The notes: a model not told the origin generated them from the sequence alone. DNA of 46,245 nt from Streptomyces olindensis (GCA_000696115.1 JJOH01000107.1:1-46245); one strand, 5' to 3'; positions 1 to 8,127 are shown, counted from the first letter of the stretch. Made by a program: numbers and translations.

Positions 1-2
1 GT

Positions 3-47
3 CAGCAGATGTCGGCGGCGAACTTCGACGCCGCGCGTTTCCGCTGA
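3..47 (+). CDS. 3' end of an upstream gene, possibly a WXG100/Esx protein (partial)
   Basis: The frame starting at base 3 is open from the window edge and ends at TGA 45-47, giving the tail QQMSAANFDAARFR. A short polar helical tail of this kind, just upstream of an ESAT-6-like gene, would suit a WXG100 protein, which often occur as tandem pairs. Fourteen residues are too few to identify a family, and the frame could be accidental. Confidence 0.3.
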   Translation, partial: QQMSAANFDAARFR

Positions 48-154
48 GTTCTTCCGGCGTTTGAGCGCTGTCGGCGTGTGAGCGCTGTGAGCGCTGTGGG
101 TGTTGCGCCGGTTCGGTTTCTGGTTGTGTTTCGTTTCTCGGGGAGTGGTGTGTG

Positions 155-469
155 ATGGCGGGTGCGGGTTCGGATCGCCGGTCGTATGACACGGGTGCGT
201 CGGCGGATGCGCAGTCGAACATCCAGGGGGTGATCGGCCGTCTGGAGTCGCTGATCACCGAGCGTGACAAGCAGGTGAAGGCGGCGATGGCCGACTTCAC
301 GGCGGATGGTGTGGCGGATGAGTACCACGGCAAGGAACAGCGGTGGAACAACGCCTCGCAAGAGGTGAAGAACATTATTCATCTGCTGAAGACGACGCTG
401 GAGAAGAACGACGGCACGGCGCAGTCGACGATTCAGCGTGCGAAGGCGGCGGTGGACAACATCGGCTGA
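155..469 (+). CDS. ESAT-6/WXG100-like small secreted protein
   Basis: This is a 104-residue protein without signal peptide or TM segment. Residues 15-45 and about 60-102 form two predicted amphipathic helices around a short turn (DGVADEYHGKEQRW), the helical-hairpin layout of ESX substrates and partners. The turn has W64-N-N in place of the canonical W-x-G, so it belongs to the divergent 'pore-forming ESAT-6' type found in Streptomyces. The ATG at 155 is preferred because GGGGAG at 140-145 sits nine bases upstream; a GTG at 152 would add one residue. It heads a same-strand series with the DUF6507-like gene and the toxin, so it is probably a co-secreted partner or chaperone of the toxin. That role is inference. 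Confidence 0.8.
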   Translation: MAGAGSDRRSYDTGASADAQSNIQGVIGRLESLITERDKQVKAAMADFTADGVADEYHGKEQRWNNASQEVKNIIHLLKTTLEKNDGTAQSTIQRAKAAVDNIG

Positions 470-531
470 GTCTGCCGCTGTTGCTGGTCCTTTCGGTGAT
501 GTTCGTTGAGTGGGTGTGACGGGGGTTTTCG

Positions 532-918
532 GTGCCCGGCTGGGATTTGAAGCCGCAGGGTATTTCGCATGTGCTGAAGACGACGGGTGAGGCGGCGTCG
601 AAGCTGGAGAAGTACGCGACGGCGTTCGGTGAGCATCTGACGTCGGCGGCGTCCAGCGCGGGCACCGTGTCCGCCGAGGGCGGTGGTGAGGGCGGCGAGA
701 AGGCGCAGGGCGGCCTGGTGGCGCTTGCGTTGTCGCAGTTCGCGGAGCATGCGACGAAGGATCTGAAGTTCGTCGCGGCGCGGGCGGGTAAGTCGTTGCA
801 GGGCGCGGTGGATGCGACCACGGCGTATCTGAACGGTGATGAGGAGATGGCGGCGGAGGCGCAGCGCAAGACGCTGCAGGCTCCGGTGGTGGATCTGCCG
901 GGAGTCGGTAAGCGGTGA
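532..918 (+). CDS. DUF6507-like helical protein of the ESX toxin operon
   Basis: This 128-residue protein begins MPGWDLKPQGISHVL and consists of Ala/Lys/Glu-rich helices broken by a Gly/Glu loop at about residues 45-60. The G-W-D-x-x-P-x-G-I-x-x-V-L start and helical layout match, from memory, the Streptomyces DUF6507 family that sits beside WXG proteins. Its TGA (916-918) overlaps the GTG of the toxin gene (915-917), so the two are probably translationally coupled. A WXG-like helper that pairs with the 155-469 product or with the toxin N-terminus is the likely role. Function is unproven, and the family name is the less certain part of the call. Confidence 0.75.
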   Translation: MPGWDLKPQGISHVLKTTGEAASKLEKYATAFGEHLTSAASSAGTVSAEGGGEGGEKAQGGLVALALSQFAEHATKDLKFVAARAGKSLQGAVDATTAYLNGDEEMAAEAQRKTLQAPVVDLPGVGKR

Positions 919-3602
919 TCCAGCCGGAGAAGATCCCCCAGTTCACCGGAAATCTCGAGCAGCTGGAGACGGACTACGCGGATCTGAAGAAGGACGCGGG
1001 TCATGTCCGGGATGCCGGTGGTGACATCCACTCGCGGTTCCAGGGGTTGTCGGCGTTCTACCACGCTCCGGAGGCGGAGCAGCTGTTCGCGACGACGAAG
1101 CCGGTGAAGGAGAAGGCGGACGCCTTCGCCGACGACCTGGAGAAGGTCTCGGGCGCGCTGTCGTCGTACGCCACCGAAATCCGTCCGCTGGTGGCGAAGC
1201 TGAAGCAGCTGAAGACGGACGCGGCGGCCTTCGTCTCCTCCGTTAAGGATGATGACGAGTGGGAGTACGACGAGGACAAGGTCGACGAGCACAACAAGCT
1301 GCGTGATGAGATCACCGCGACGGTCGCGGCGTTCTGGGCGGCGGAGCGGACCTGCCACAACAAGATCACTGCGTTGTGGGGCGGGACGCAGATGGTGGCC
1401 GGGGATGGTTCGGACAAGAAGAACCAGTACGGCTTCAACGCCGAGGACATGAAGAACGCCAAGCTTCCCTGGGGTGACCCGGTGGAGGAGAAGCACCACT
1501 GGTACGAGGTCGGCCACTGGGTGAAGTCGTTCGTGTGGGACGGCCTGATCGTGGACGGTGTCTGGGGCACGATCAAGGGCCTGGGCACGCTGGTGGGCTT
1601 CGGTGGCTGGGAGGCGATGGGGCAGGCGTGGAAGGGCCTGGCCCAGCTGGCGACCGGTCTGGTCATCACGGCGATCCCTGGGGCGCAGGCGTGGTTCTGG
1701 ACGGCGTCGGACAAGGACATGCCGTCCTGGCTGCGTGACTCGCGCACGGCGATGAAGGAGACCGGCAAGGCGCTGGTGGCGTGGGACCAGTGGGGCAAGA
1801 ACCCCGCCCGCGCGGCCGGTGCGGTCACCTTCAACGTCCTGACAACGGTCTTCACCGGCGGCGCCGGTGCGGCTGCCTCGGGTGCGGGCAAGGCGGGCGC
1901 GGTCGCCAAGGCACTGTCGGTGGCGGGCAAGGCGGGCCGGGTGATCGACCCGATGACCTACATCACCAAGGGCGCGGGCGCGGGTCTGTCGAAGATCGGC
2001 GACATCACCAAGGGCCTGAAGGGCGTCGGCAACATCGACATCCCCACGCTCCCCGACGGCTCGGTCCACCTCCCCGACGGCCACCAGCTGGCCCCGAACG
2101 GCAACCTCGTCGCGCCCAACGGCACGATCGACACGACACCGGTTCCCCACGGCACCACCCCGACGACCCCGCACGGCACCACCCCGACGGTCCCGAACGG
2201 CACCACCCCGACGCTTCCGGCCCACTGGACGACGCAGGGCGCCCAGACACCGTCGTACGCCGGGGCCGCGACCCACGGCGGCGTCGACGGAGCCGCGCAC
2301 GCGGTGGACAACGCGGCCAACCCGGGCCACTACAACACGCCCCCCACGGCCCCGATACACACCCCGGGCGGAGCCTTCGACCCGACACCGGCTCCCTCCA
2401 CGTACGACCACACACCGACCGGCGCGCAATACGGCCAGCCCCCGTCGGCGTCCCCGTACGGCCAGGCCCCGTCCGCGTCCCCCTACGGTCATGCTCCTTC
2501 CGGCTCGCCGTACGGCCACGCGCCGTCGCCGGGCACGTACGATCACGCACCGGCCCCGTCGGCGTACGACCAGGCACCTCCGCCGTCGGCGTACGACACG
2601 ACCCCGACGACCGCGCCGCACACGGGCGGTCACCCCGGGGCGGGGACTCCGTGGTACAGCCAGACGACGGGTGCCAACCCGGTGCACGACGTCCCGACCG
2701 CACCCCACCCCGGAGGCCACGACGTCCCCGGCACCGGCGGCCACGGGTACGACGCCCCTGGCGCCGGTCACGCCGACGACGCCGCGCACGGCGCCGGACA
2801 TGGGGACGACGCGGTGCACGCCGGTGACCACACGGACGTCGGCCACGGAGTGGCGGACGCCGCCGCACACCACGGCACCGACGCACCGGCGGCTCCGGGC
2901 CACCAGGGCACGGACGTCCCGGGCCACGGCGGGGCAGGGGAGCCGTTCGAGTACAAGCCGATCATGTCGGCGGACGACTTCAACAACCTGGCCACCGACG
3001 CGGAGCGCCACGCGGTCGCGGCGGCGGAGCTGGAACGAGGGACCAACCCTCACCCCAGCACCAGCAACCAGGCGGGCAAGGAATACGGCGACGCCCACTG
3101 GAACGACTTCCTGGACAACCTCGACCCCAAGGCCAAGGGGGCGCTGGAGAGGTACAGCAGCTTCTACTACAAGAACATCAACGACCAGCTCCGGGCCGTC
3201 GACACGCCCCTGGAGCCCCGAGTGCAGGACTTGGTCGACAACATGGACCGGGTCATGGGCTCCCGCCCTGTGCCCGAGAACCTCATGGTCGTCCGAGGCA
3301 CCGACGTGAGCTACCTCAACCTGCGGTCACCCATGGAAATGCAGGGCAATGTCTACGACGACCTCGGATTCATGTCCACCTCGCTCGGCAAGGACCCGGC
3401 GTTCGAGTACAAGCCCGTACACCTGCACCTGCGCGTGCCGGAGGGGACCCCTGCTCTCTGGATCGACCACATCTCCGTGAACAAGGGGGAGCGGGAGCTG
3501 CTGCTCGCCCGTGGTGTGGAATACAAGGTGACGCGCGTCTTCCAGGACGAGGCCGGAAAGTGGCAGGTGTACGGCGAGGTCCTGCCGAGGCCGAAGCCGT
3601 AG
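915..3602 (+). CDS. Polymorphic T7SS toxin with C-terminal ADP-ribosyltransferase domain
   Basis: This is an 895-residue multidomain protein. Residues 1-200 are helical and charged, like the targeting domain of ESX toxins. Residues about 203-275 and 299-355 are hydrophobic or Gly/Ala-rich and could insert in a membrane. Residues about 375-675 are a low-complexity linker of Pro, Thr, His, Gly and Tyr with repeats such as HGTTPT and SPYGHAPS. Residues 680-895 read as an ADP-ribosyltransferase exoenzyme domain: R794 in VVRGTD, the S821-T-S823 motif in GFMSTS, and E859-R-E861 in GERELLLARG. This R/STS/ExE set is characteristic of arginine-modifying bacterial toxins. The GTG start overlaps the preceding stop by four bases. 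No signal peptide is visible, as expected for a T7SS substrate. The target protein and the immunity partner are unknown. Confidence 0.9.
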   Translation: MIQPEKIPQFTGNLEQLETDYADLKKDAGHVRDAGGDIHSRFQGLSAFYHAPEAEQLFATTKPVKEKADAFADDLEKVSGALSSYATEIRPLVAKLKQLKTDAAAFVSSVKDDDEWEYDEDKVDEHNKLRDEITATVAAFWAAERTCHNKITALWGGTQMVAGDGSDKKNQYGFNAEDMKNAKLPWGDPVEEKHHWYEVGHWVKSFVWDGLIVDGVWGTIKGLGTLVGFGGWEAMGQAWKGLAQLATGLVITAIPGAQAWFWTASDKDMPSWLRDSRTAMKETGKALVAWDQWGKNPARAAGAVTFNVLTTVFTGGAGAAASGAGKAGAVAKALSVAGKAGRVIDPMTYITKGAGAGLSKIGDITKGLKGVGNIDIPTLPDGSVHLPDGHQLAPNGNLVAPNGTIDTTPVPHGTTPTTPHGTTPTVPNGTTPTLPAHWTTQGAQTPSYAGAATHGGVDGAAHAVDNAANPGHYNTPPTAPIHTPGGAFDPTPAPSTYDHTPTGAQYGQPPSASPYGQAPSASPYGHAPSGSPYGHAPSPGTYDHAPAPSAYDQAPPPSAYDTTPTTAPHTGGHPGAGTPWYSQTTGANPVHDVPTAPHPGGHDVPGTGGHGYDAPGAGHADDAAHGAGHGDDAVHAGDHTDVGHGVADAAAHHGTDAPAAPGHQGTDVPGHGGAGEPFEYKPIMSADDFNNLATDAERHAVAAAELERGTNPHPSTSNQAGKEYGDAHWNDFLDNLDPKAKGALERYSSFYYKNINDQLRAVDTPLEPRVQDLVDNMDRVMGSRPVPENLMVVRGTDVSYLNLRSPMEMQGNVYDDLGFMSTSLGKDPAFEYKPVHLHLRVPEGTPALWIDHISVNKGERELLLARGVEYKVTRVFQDEAGKWQVYGEVLPRPKP

Positions 3603-3639
3603 CCGCGTCCAGGACAGACGACTCAAGGAGTATGGACTC

Positions 3640-4044
3640 ATGAGCAGTGAGCAACCGGTGCCGTCGCGCTTCGAGGAAGACCTGCAGTTCAGGGAGAAGC
3701 CGGGCGGGCCGCCGCGGTACCAGGACTGGACCGAGAGCCCGGTGCAGTACTTCACCGTGGTGGACAAGGAGAACGGCTCGGTCCTCGGGTACGTCTGGGC
3801 CGGTGACGCGGACGACGCCGCGGCCTATGAACCGCGGAAGGCCGGCGGCCCCCGTGCGGTGAACGAAGGCATGTCCTGGATCAGCCGGCTGCGTGAGAGG
3901 AAGGCGCGCGGGCTCCGTCCGTCGCAGACCCTCGCCGAGCTGTACGGCGACCCCCGGCCCGGCGGCCGGGGCCGCCCCCTGCCCGGTTCCCTCACCGACG
4001 CCCCGAACGCAGCCGCCGTCGAGGCCCTGGCCCAGGGTGAGTAA
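3640..4044 (+). CDS. Putative immunity protein, paralogue 1
   Basis: This 134-residue soluble protein follows the toxin gene after 37 bases, with AAGGAG at 3625-3630 nine bases before the ATG. It has no signal peptide or TM segment. It shares with the next gene the N-terminal motif FxEDLQFR, a central 'V-x-Y-x-x-V-x-D-x-x-G-x-V-x-G' strand pair followed by an acidic 'A/N-D-D/E' stretch, and a C-terminal 'PGSxxxAP' segment. Position directly after a polymorphic toxin, together with tandem paralogy, is the usual signature of immunity genes. No named family is recognised, so immunity is inference. Alternatives are a chaperone for toxin export or an unrelated small regulator. Confidence 0.75.
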   Translation: MSSEQPVPSRFEEDLQFREKPGGPPRYQDWTESPVQYFTVVDKENGSVLGYVWAGDADDAAAYEPRKAGGPRAVNEGMSWISRLRERKARGLRPSQTLAELYGDPRPGGRGRPLPGSLTDAPNAAAVEALAQGE

Positions 4045-4435
4045 CGGAGAGCCGACCCACTCGAGCTTCGGGGAAGACCTGCAGTTCAGGCAGGTGGCGG
4101 GCCCGGCGACGTACAACGTCGGCACCGATGGGCCCGTCGTCTACCTGAGTGTCGCCGACCGCACGGGCACTGTCATCGGTCACGTGGGGGCGAACGACGA
4201 GCACGACGCGGCCGGCTGGGTCGGGCCACCGGGGCTGCCGGCCAACGCCGTCAACGCCGGCGGCAGGTGGGTTCGGGCCCTGCGCGACGGCAAGGCCCGA
4301 CAGCTCGCCCCCACGGCCCTCGTCGCCGAGCTGGCGCGCGGTTCGAACGACAGCGAGTGGAGCCACGCGGTCCCGGGCTCCTTCGCCGAGGCACCGACGC
4401 TCACCGCGCTGAAGCAACAGCCCTCCGGTGGCTGA
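4037..4435 (+). CDS. Putative immunity protein, paralogue 2
   Basis: This is a 132-residue paralogue of the preceding protein. The GTG at 4037 (MSNGEPTHSSFGEDLQFR) is chosen because it places the conserved FGEDLQFR motif at the same distance from the start as in paralogue 1. It also overlaps the previous stop by eight bases. A longer open frame from 3893 would run through paralogue 1 and is rejected. The core again has a strand pair (VVYLSVADRTGTVIGHVGAN) and ends with a PGSFAEAPTL segment. Apart from the N-terminal motif the two paralogues have diverged strongly, as immunity proteins that track toxin variants tend to do. The role is inferred from position and paralogy only. Confidence 0.72.
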   Translation: MSNGEPTHSSFGEDLQFRQVAGPATYNVGTDGPVVYLSVADRTGTVIGHVGANDEHDAAGWVGPPGLPANAVNAGGRWVRALRDGKARQLAPTALVAELARGSNDSEWSHAVPGSFAEAPTLTALKQQPSGG

Positions 4436-4462
4436 GCCCCGGCCGAACAACGAGACGACAGC

Positions 4463-5734
4463 ATGACCAACCCCGTCCACTACATCACCGTCACCGCCCT
4501 CGACGGTGAGGTGATCGGATACGCCTGGGCCGAGGCCGGCGCCGACGACGTCGACTGGATCATGCGGAGGGCGAGCAGCGTCAGCGCCTACGAGGCGAGC
4601 ACGGAGTGGTACAACCGGATCCGGGAGGCCCGGGAACGCGGCCTCACGCCCCTCGGCGTGCTCCACCTGCTCAGTCACGAACCCGGCGTCGGGCCCGTCA
4701 CCGAGGCCGCCGACGCCGCCGCCGTCGAGGAACTGGCCCGCGTCGTCACCCCGGCCGACGACCAGCGCCTCCTCGCCCAGCTCGACCGCGACGACGCCGA
4801 GGCGTGGCGGGAGCTCGCCGAGGCCTTCGACGCGCTCACGGACGAGGACCGGGACGTGGAGTGGGGCGGTGGGCAGAAGTCGCCGAGCGGTGCCATCCAT
4901 GTACCGTTCCCCAAGTACAGCAAGGGGGTGTTCCGGGCCGTCGACGCCCTCCGCGGCGTCGGTGCCGTCACCCCCGAGCACCGCTGGATGGACAACCCCG
5001 TGCCCACGCTCCCCGCGGAGGGCGGGCTGCGGCCCGCCGACGCCGTACGGGCCGCCACCGCCGTGGTGCGCGGGGAGAAGTTCTGCGACGGGACCATCGA
5101 CGAGGCCCTCAAGAGCGGCCTCCTGGACGCCGTCGCCGACTCGCTCCGCGCCTGGTACACCGACCCTCGCGCCGCGAAGCCGACGGAGTCCGCGCACCCC
5201 GCGAAGTCCGCGCAACCTTCTCACCCCGCGCGCCCCACGGAGTCCGCGCAACCCGCTGAGCCCCCGTCCGACGCCCCCCACGACAGCGGCCGGAACCGCC
5301 GCCTCCCGCATGCGGACCTCCCGGAAGCCCCGGATCCGTCCCTCCCCATGTGCAGGTTCTGCGGAGGTTCTCCCGCCGCGGACGTCGCGTTCCGCGCGCA
5401 CCGCGGCCTCGTCGTCCTCATGGGGTTCCGGAAGACGGACGGTCCGATGTGCATGACCTGCGGGCTGGCCGTGTACCGCGCGCTGACCACCCACACGCTC
5501 GCCTGGGGCTGGTGGAGCCCCCTGTCCCTCTTCGTCTTCGCGCCGTTGACGCTGGTCCGCAACGTCCTGGCCGTGCGCCGGGTCAAGGCGCTCCCCGCGC
5601 CGGGGCCGGGCACGCTCGGCCCGCGCTACGACCCGGGCGTACCCGTGCGGCGACGGCCCCGGGCCTACATCGCGCTCATCCCCGTGCTGTGGGTGCTCTT
5701 CATGATCGTGACAGGGCTGTCGGGCGGTGTGTGA
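4463..5734 (+). CDS. Fusion of immunity-like domain, DUF6508-like domain, zinc-binding Cys pairs and membrane anchor
   Basis: This is a 423-residue composite protein. Residues 1-85 resemble the two upstream small proteins ('HYITVTALDGEVIGYAWAEA' and a matching helix) but lack their FxEDLQFR lead. Residues about 110-235 resemble DUF6508: a 'FPKYSKGVFRAVDAL' segment and 'VVRGEKFCDGTIDEAL', close to the family's R-x-x-R/K-F-C-x-G core. A Pro/Ala/Ser linker follows (about 236-290). Two CxxC pairs (C297/C300 and C330/C333) could bind zinc. Two hydrophobic segments at about 340-370 and 400-420 suggest C-terminal membrane anchoring. The ATG at 4463 lies 27 bases after the previous stop. An immunity or toxin-accessory role at the membrane is inference; the domain order is what the sequence shows. 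Confidence 0.75.
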   Translation: MTNPVHYITVTALDGEVIGYAWAEAGADDVDWIMRRASSVSAYEASTEWYNRIREARERGLTPLGVLHLLSHEPGVGPVTEAADAAAVEELARVVTPADDQRLLAQLDRDDAEAWRELAEAFDALTDEDRDVEWGGGQKSPSGAIHVPFPKYSKGVFRAVDALRGVGAVTPEHRWMDNPVPTLPAEGGLRPADAVRAATAVVRGEKFCDGTIDEALKSGLLDAVADSLRAWYTDPRAAKPTESAHPAKSAQPSHPARPTESAQPAEPPSDAPHDSGRNRRLPHADLPEAPDPSLPMCRFCGGSPAADVAFRAHRGLVVLMGFRKTDGPMCMTCGLAVYRALTTHTLAWGWWSPLSLFVFAPLTLVRNVLAVRRVKALPAPGPGTLGPRYDPGVPVRRRPRAYIALIPVLWVLFMIVTGLSGGV

Positions 5735-5821
5735 AGACGTGTGGGGGGAGCCCCGCACCCCGGTTGTACGCGTGGCGTGTTCGTGTCTTATGTTGCGGGA
5801 GCGAAGCTAGGGGGGGATCGC

Positions 5822-6277
5822 ATGCCGCAGGAGATGAGTCTCGCCGAGGTCGAGGCCGTCGCTCGCACCGCGCACGCCGGGCAGACGGACAAGGCCGGGC
5901 GGCCGTACGCCGAGCATCTGTCGGCCGTCGCCGACGGCGTGCGCGCCCGGGGCGGCAGCGACGAACTGGTGGCCGCCGCCTGGCTGCACGACGCGCTGGA
6001 GGACGGCGTCCTCAGCGAGGAGTGGCTCGACGCGGCCGCCCTCACGCAGCACACCAAGGACGTCGTACGGGCCATGACCAAGCGGCCGGAGGAGGAGCCG
6101 GAGGCGTACGCCCGCCGGATCCTGGACACCCCGGGCGCCCGGCTGGTCAAGGCGGCCGACCTCGCGCACAACGCCGACCCCCACCGCCTCGCCGCACTCG
6201 ACGAGCACACCGCCCGGCGGCTCACCCGGAAGTACGCCGTCATGCGGAAGCGCCTGGGCCTGGCCCCGGACGACTGA
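5822..6277 (+). CDS. HD-domain phosphohydrolase, (p)ppGpp hydrolase-like (MESH1/SpoT-HD type)
   Basis: This 151-residue protein is a single HD domain. H18 and H32 lie in 'AHAGQTDKAGRPYAEHL', followed by H56-D57, E60-D61 (HDALEDG) and D113 (KAADLAHN). This matches the metal-binding and catalytic pattern of SpoT/MESH1 hydrolases, which remove the 3' pyrophosphate of (p)ppGpp. There is no synthetase, TGS or ACT domain, so it would be a small alarmone hydrolase or another HD nucleotidase. The ATG at 5822 follows a long G-rich Shine-Dalgarno at 5811-5817; the open frame extends upstream to 5741 but that part is not needed. It sits between the toxin cargo and the T7SS membrane genes, and a link to either is unproven. 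Confidence 0.88.
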   Translation: MPQEMSLAEVEAVARTAHAGQTDKAGRPYAEHLSAVADGVRARGGSDELVAAAWLHDALEDGVLSEEWLDAAALTQHTKDVVRAMTKRPEEEPEAYARRILDTPGARLVKAADLAHNADPHRLAALDEHTARRLTRKYAVMRKRLGLAPDD

Positions 6278-6307
6278 CCACGCATCAACAAGGCACAGGA
6301 CGACTGA

Positions 6308-6619
6308 ATGGCACGGGACTACGACAGCCAGTTGCTGGAGTCGGTGGCGGTGCGCCGGCGCCGGATGCGCGACGCGCTGCTGTTCGGCACGCAGCGCGCG
6401 CGACGGACGGCGGACGAACGGTTCGGCAAGGTCTTCGCGGGTATCGCGATCGCCGCCGTGCTGTGCGCCGGCTGCATCGGCTGGTCCTTCCTCCAGGCCA
6501 CGCTGGCGAAGCAGAAGGCCGAGGAGAAACAGCAGCGGCAGCAGCAGGAGCAGCAGTACGCCCCGACGCCCGGCGCCTCCGCGAGCGGTGCCGGCGGCAA
6601 GGGTGCGGAGAAACAGTGA
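6308..6619 (+). CDS. Small one-TM membrane protein of the T7SS block
   Basis: This 103-residue protein has a basic N-terminal region (VRRRRMRDALLFGTQRARR), one clear TM segment at about residues 43-65 and a Gln/Lys/Glu-rich then Pro/Ala/Gly-rich tail. The positive-inside rule puts the N-terminus in the cytoplasm and the tail outside. Its placement just before eccD, on the same strand, suggests a membrane accessory of the secretion system. It has no recognisable ESX core family, and it is too small to be EccB or EccE. Confidence 0.8.
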   Translation: MARDYDSQLLESVAVRRRRMRDALLFGTQRARRTADERFGKVFAGIAIAAVLCAGCIGWSFLQATLAKQKAEEKQQRQQQEQQYAPTPGASASGAGGKGAEKQ

Positions 6620-6695
6620 ACGGGGTGTGCGCGGCCGACGCGAGTGGATCGGAGCGCGGCCGTGGCGGAAAAAACGCGATGATAGGTTCCGGTGA

Positions 6696-8051
6696 GTGGT
6701 GAGCGCAGCAACGATGTCTCGGACCCAGCTGAGCCGGGTCACCCTGATCGGCGAGCGACGACGAGCCGACCTGGTCCTGCCGTCGGACACACCGATCGGC
6801 CAATTGCTTCCGGACATACTCCAGTTGCTGGACGACCGGGCCGCCACCCGGCCGACCACTCGACAGCTGATCACCTCCGACGGTTCGGCGCTGCCCCATG
6901 ACGCGACGCTGGCGTCGGCCGAGGTGCCGGACGGCGCCGTGCTCCGCCTCGTCCGGGCGCACGCCGCACCGCCGGCGCCCGTCGTGCACGACGTCACCGA
7001 CCAGGTCGCGGACGACCTCGATCTGAGGACCTGGCGCTGGCGCCCGGCCGCCCGCCGCATCAGCGCCGGCGTGGCCACCGTGGTGTTCGCCGTGGCCGCG
7101 GCCGTCCTGGCCCGGCAGGAGTTCTCCCTGGAGGCCGTCACCACGGGGCTCGTGGTCGTCACCGCCCTGTTCCTGATCGCCGGCGCGGCCATCGCCCGGA
7201 TCGGCCAGGGCAACCAGGGCCTGGCCACCGCGCTGCTGCTCGCCGCCGGCGGGCTCGGCCTGCTGACCGCCTGGACCGCCGCCGACGCCTACGACTGGGG
7301 CGGCACCGCCCGGATGGCCGGTATCGCCGCCGCGCTCGTGGTCACCCTCGTGCTGCTGGCCTACTGCTCGCCGCTCGGCAAGGGCGGCCTGATCGGGGCC
7401 GGGGCGATCGTGGTGATCGCCCTGGTGTGGGAGGCCGTCGCCCTCCTCCAGGACCGGGCGGACCGGATCGGCGCAGTGATGGCCGTGTTCTCCATCGTCC
7501 TGCTCGGGCTGCTGCCCCGGTTCGCGCTGATGGCCTCAGGACTCACCGCCCTGGACGACAAGCGCTCCACGGGGACGTCCGTGAGCCGCCACCAGGTGGC
7601 CAACGCCCTCGCCGCCACCCACCGCGGGCTCGCCCTCGCCACCATCGTCACCGCGGCCTCGGCCGCCCTCGGTGGCTGGATGCTGACCACCGCGAAGGAG
7701 CCGACCGTCTGGACGGTGGGCCTCGCCTCGCTCGTGGCCGTCGTCCTGCTGTCCCGGGCACGGGCCTTCCCCCTGGTCGCCGAGGTCGTGGCGCTGTTCG
7801 CGGCGGCCACGCTGCTCGTCGTACGGCTCGCGGTGCTGTGGCTGGACCACGCCGGGGGAGTCGGCGCGCTGGTGCTGCTGGGGGCAGCGGCACTGCTGCC
7901 GCTGCTGGTCCTGGGCATCGAGCCGCCCGACCACGTCCGGGTGCGGCTGCGCAGGTTCGCCGACCTGATCGAGTCCCTCGGCGTGATCGGGCTCTTCCCG
8001 CTCGCCATCGGGGCGTTCGGCATCTACGGGCAGCTGCTCAACAAGTTCTGA
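6696..8051 (+). CDS. eccD: Type VII secretion integral membrane protein EccD
   Basis: EccD forms the multi-spanning membrane core of ESX secretion systems. Residues about 8-95 form the YukD/ubiquitin-like domain, with 'RVTLIGERRRADLVLPSDTP' as its first strands. After a short linker, about 11 hydrophobic segments run to the C-terminus (451 residues in all), the classical EccD layout. GTG codons at 6696 and 6699 and an ATG at 6714 are all possible starts; the first is reported, and the ubiquitin-like fold is intact with any of them. It is followed by the EspI-like ATPase gene and eccC on the same strand, consistent with one transcript for the machinery. Confidence 0.93.
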   Translation: MVSAATMSRTQLSRVTLIGERRRADLVLPSDTPIGQLLPDILQLLDDRAATRPTTRQLITSDGSALPHDATLASAEVPDGAVLRLVRAHAAPPAPVVHDVTDQVADDLDLRTWRWRPAARRISAGVATVVFAVAAAVLARQEFSLEAVTTGLVVVTALFLIAGAAIARIGQGNQGLATALLLAAGGLGLLTAWTAADAYDWGGTARMAGIAAALVVTLVLLAYCSPLGKGGLIGAGAIVVIALVWEAVALLQDRADRIGAVMAVFSIVLLGLLPRFALMASGLTALDDKRSTGTSVSRHQVANALAATHRGLALATIVTAASAALGGWMLTTAKEPTVWTVGLASLVAVVLLSRARAFPLVAEVVALFAAATLLVVRLAVLWLDHAGGVGALVLLGAAALLPLLVLGIEPPDHVRVRLRRFADLIESLGVIGLFPLAIGAFGIYGQLLNKF

Positions 8052-8127
8052 GGCTTCGAAGACCAGACGCCCACCCTGTCGCTCCCGCGGAACGACACGG
8101 CGGGACGTGGCAGGAGAGAAGGGCGAC

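Noticed and set aside
62..98. Three short GAGCGCTGT repeats upstream of the first small gene
   Set aside because: Units are only nine bases in a low-complexity G/T-rich stretch; no spacing or symmetry points to an operator.
2090..2660. Regular short repeats in the toxin linker considered as a CRISPR-like array
   Set aside because: They are in frame, imperfect and encode Pro/Thr/His/Tyr-rich linker peptides; there are no spacers.
375..3098. 907-codon open frame on the minus strand opposite the toxin gene
   Set aside because: It is an Arg/Val/Gly-rich mirror of a GC-biased coding strand, without ribosome-binding site or recognisable motif; the plus-strand toxin has clear domains.
3632..3643. 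Mini-ORF ATG-GAC-TCA-TGA overlapping the start of paralogue 1
   Set aside because: The Shine-Dalgarno AAGGAG is one base before this ATG, too close for initiation; its spacing suits the ATG at 3640.
3992..5758. 588-codon minus-strand frame opposite the immunity-like array
   Set aside because: Composition is Gly/Arg/Val/His-rich with no domain, and the plus-strand genes have starts, overlaps and paralogy.
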